DNA from: Erysipelotrichaceae bacterium | GTDB lineage: Bacteria; Bacillota_I; Bacilli_A; Erysipelotrichales; Erysipelotrichaceae | Assembly (NCBI GenBank): GCA_017473265.1 | Contig: JAFULQ010000023.1 | Coordinates: 1 to 64,000 of the forward strand | Length of the DNA stretch: 64,000 nt | Direction: 5' to 3' | Shown here: in pieces, positions 63,784 to 64,000 of the stretch | How the letters are laid out: each line of letters opens with the position of its first letter | Numbering within the stretch: position 1 is the stretch's first letter | Notes under the pieces: model-generated | The model's database searches: none | What the model was told of the DNA's origin: nothing | What the model saw: the letters and a program-made list of their open reading frames with translations, nothing else | Program-made: the position numbers and the translations under genes

Positions 63784-64000
63784 TTAGTAATTTGTTTCGT
63801 TAATACGGAAATATCCACGATCGTGATCACATACAGGACATTTCATAGGAGCTTTTTTAGCAACATGTAAGTGTCCACAGTTTCCACACTTCCATACAAC
63901 TACTTCATCTCTTTCAAATACAATACCATCAGCGATATTTTGAGCTAATTTTAAGTATCTTTCTTCATGAGCTTTTTCAACAGCAGCTACACCTTCAAAT
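63784..64000 (-). CDS. Rubrerythrin, C-terminal part (gene runs off right edge)
   Basis: The last 71 codons are seen. The end of the ferritin-like helix bundle (AAVEKAHEERYLKL, which carries a di-iron Glu and His) is followed by the rubredoxin-like iron site WKCGNCGHLHV and CPVCDHDRGYF. Rubrerythrins reduce hydrogen peroxide in anaerobes. The N terminus is outside the window. Confidence 0.93.
   Translation of the reverse strand, partial: FEGVAAVEKAHEERYLKLAQNIADGIVFERDEVVVWKCGNCGHLHVAKKAPMKCPVCDHDRGYFRINETNY

Overview
The window is AT-rich DNA from a strictly anaerobic, low-GC Gram-positive gut-type Firmicute. Supporting features are class III (glycyl-radical) ribonucleotide reductase, rubrerythrin, Big_2/CWB2 surface proteins, DUF1836 and DUF5058 proteins, strong AGGAGG ribosome sites and compact U-tailed terminators. 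The gene mix resembles Erysipelotrichaceae-like bacteria; this placement is inference, as no rRNA gene is present.

Layout. 1-11.4 kb (minus strand): the 5' part of a giant Cys-repeat surface protein runs off the left edge, followed by three paralogous Big_2/CWB2 cell-wall proteins. 11.4-15.4 kb: an Rpn/PD-(D/E)XK nuclease-transposase family protein and a large Sel1-repeat protein. 15.5-26.3 kb (minus): a six-gene surface-polymer operon (glycosyltransferase, three genes carrying four TupA-like ATP-grasp domains, ABC-2 permease and ATPase), then a Wzx-like flippase and a fourth CWB2 protein. 26.3-34.2 kb: M18 aminopeptidase, DUF1836 regulator, hemolysin-III protein, UDP-glucose dehydrogenase, GT2 glycosyltransferase and nrdD-nrdG. 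34.4-45.7 kb: small metabolic and regulatory genes (two Nudix, acyltransferase-like, PfkB kinase, type II toxin-antitoxin, LysR, flavodoxin, ABC exporter, TetR, aroD, SDR), two tRNAs and several relics: a shrunken pfkB copy, an internally deleted AGCS symporter and an IS3 end. 45.7-49.1 kb: a HAD nucleotidase and two tandem metallo-beta-lactamase-fold paralogues. 49.1-59.7 kb (minus): membrane protein, lipoprotein, DUF5058-partner-M20 peptidase cluster, complete livJHMGF transporter and a cell-wall amidase. 59.8-64 kb: tRNA-Lys and tRNA-Gly, trpB with an elaborate Trp leader, a DUF1737 protein, a C45 peptidase-like protein, a ComB-like phosphatase, a zinc-ribbon membrane protein and the C-terminal part of rubrerythrin.

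How they work together. Much of the left half builds and decorates the cell surface: the CWB2 proteins should anchor to an anionic wall polymer, and the TupA/ABC operon, flippase, ugd and GT2 genes can plausibly make or export such polymers. The middle holds anaerobic nucleotide metabolism, peptide use and branched-chain amino-acid uptake.

The strongest unusual signal is upstream of trpB. A 19-codon leader ORF with a Trp-Trp...Trp cluster is followed by mutually exclusive RNA hairpins that include an 18-bp terminator. A second Trp-rich ORF with a strong ribosome site lies just beyond the terminator and overlaps the trpB start in another frame. This looks like ribosome-mediated transcription attenuation with an added translational gate, in a phylum where T-box or TRAP control of trp genes is usual.
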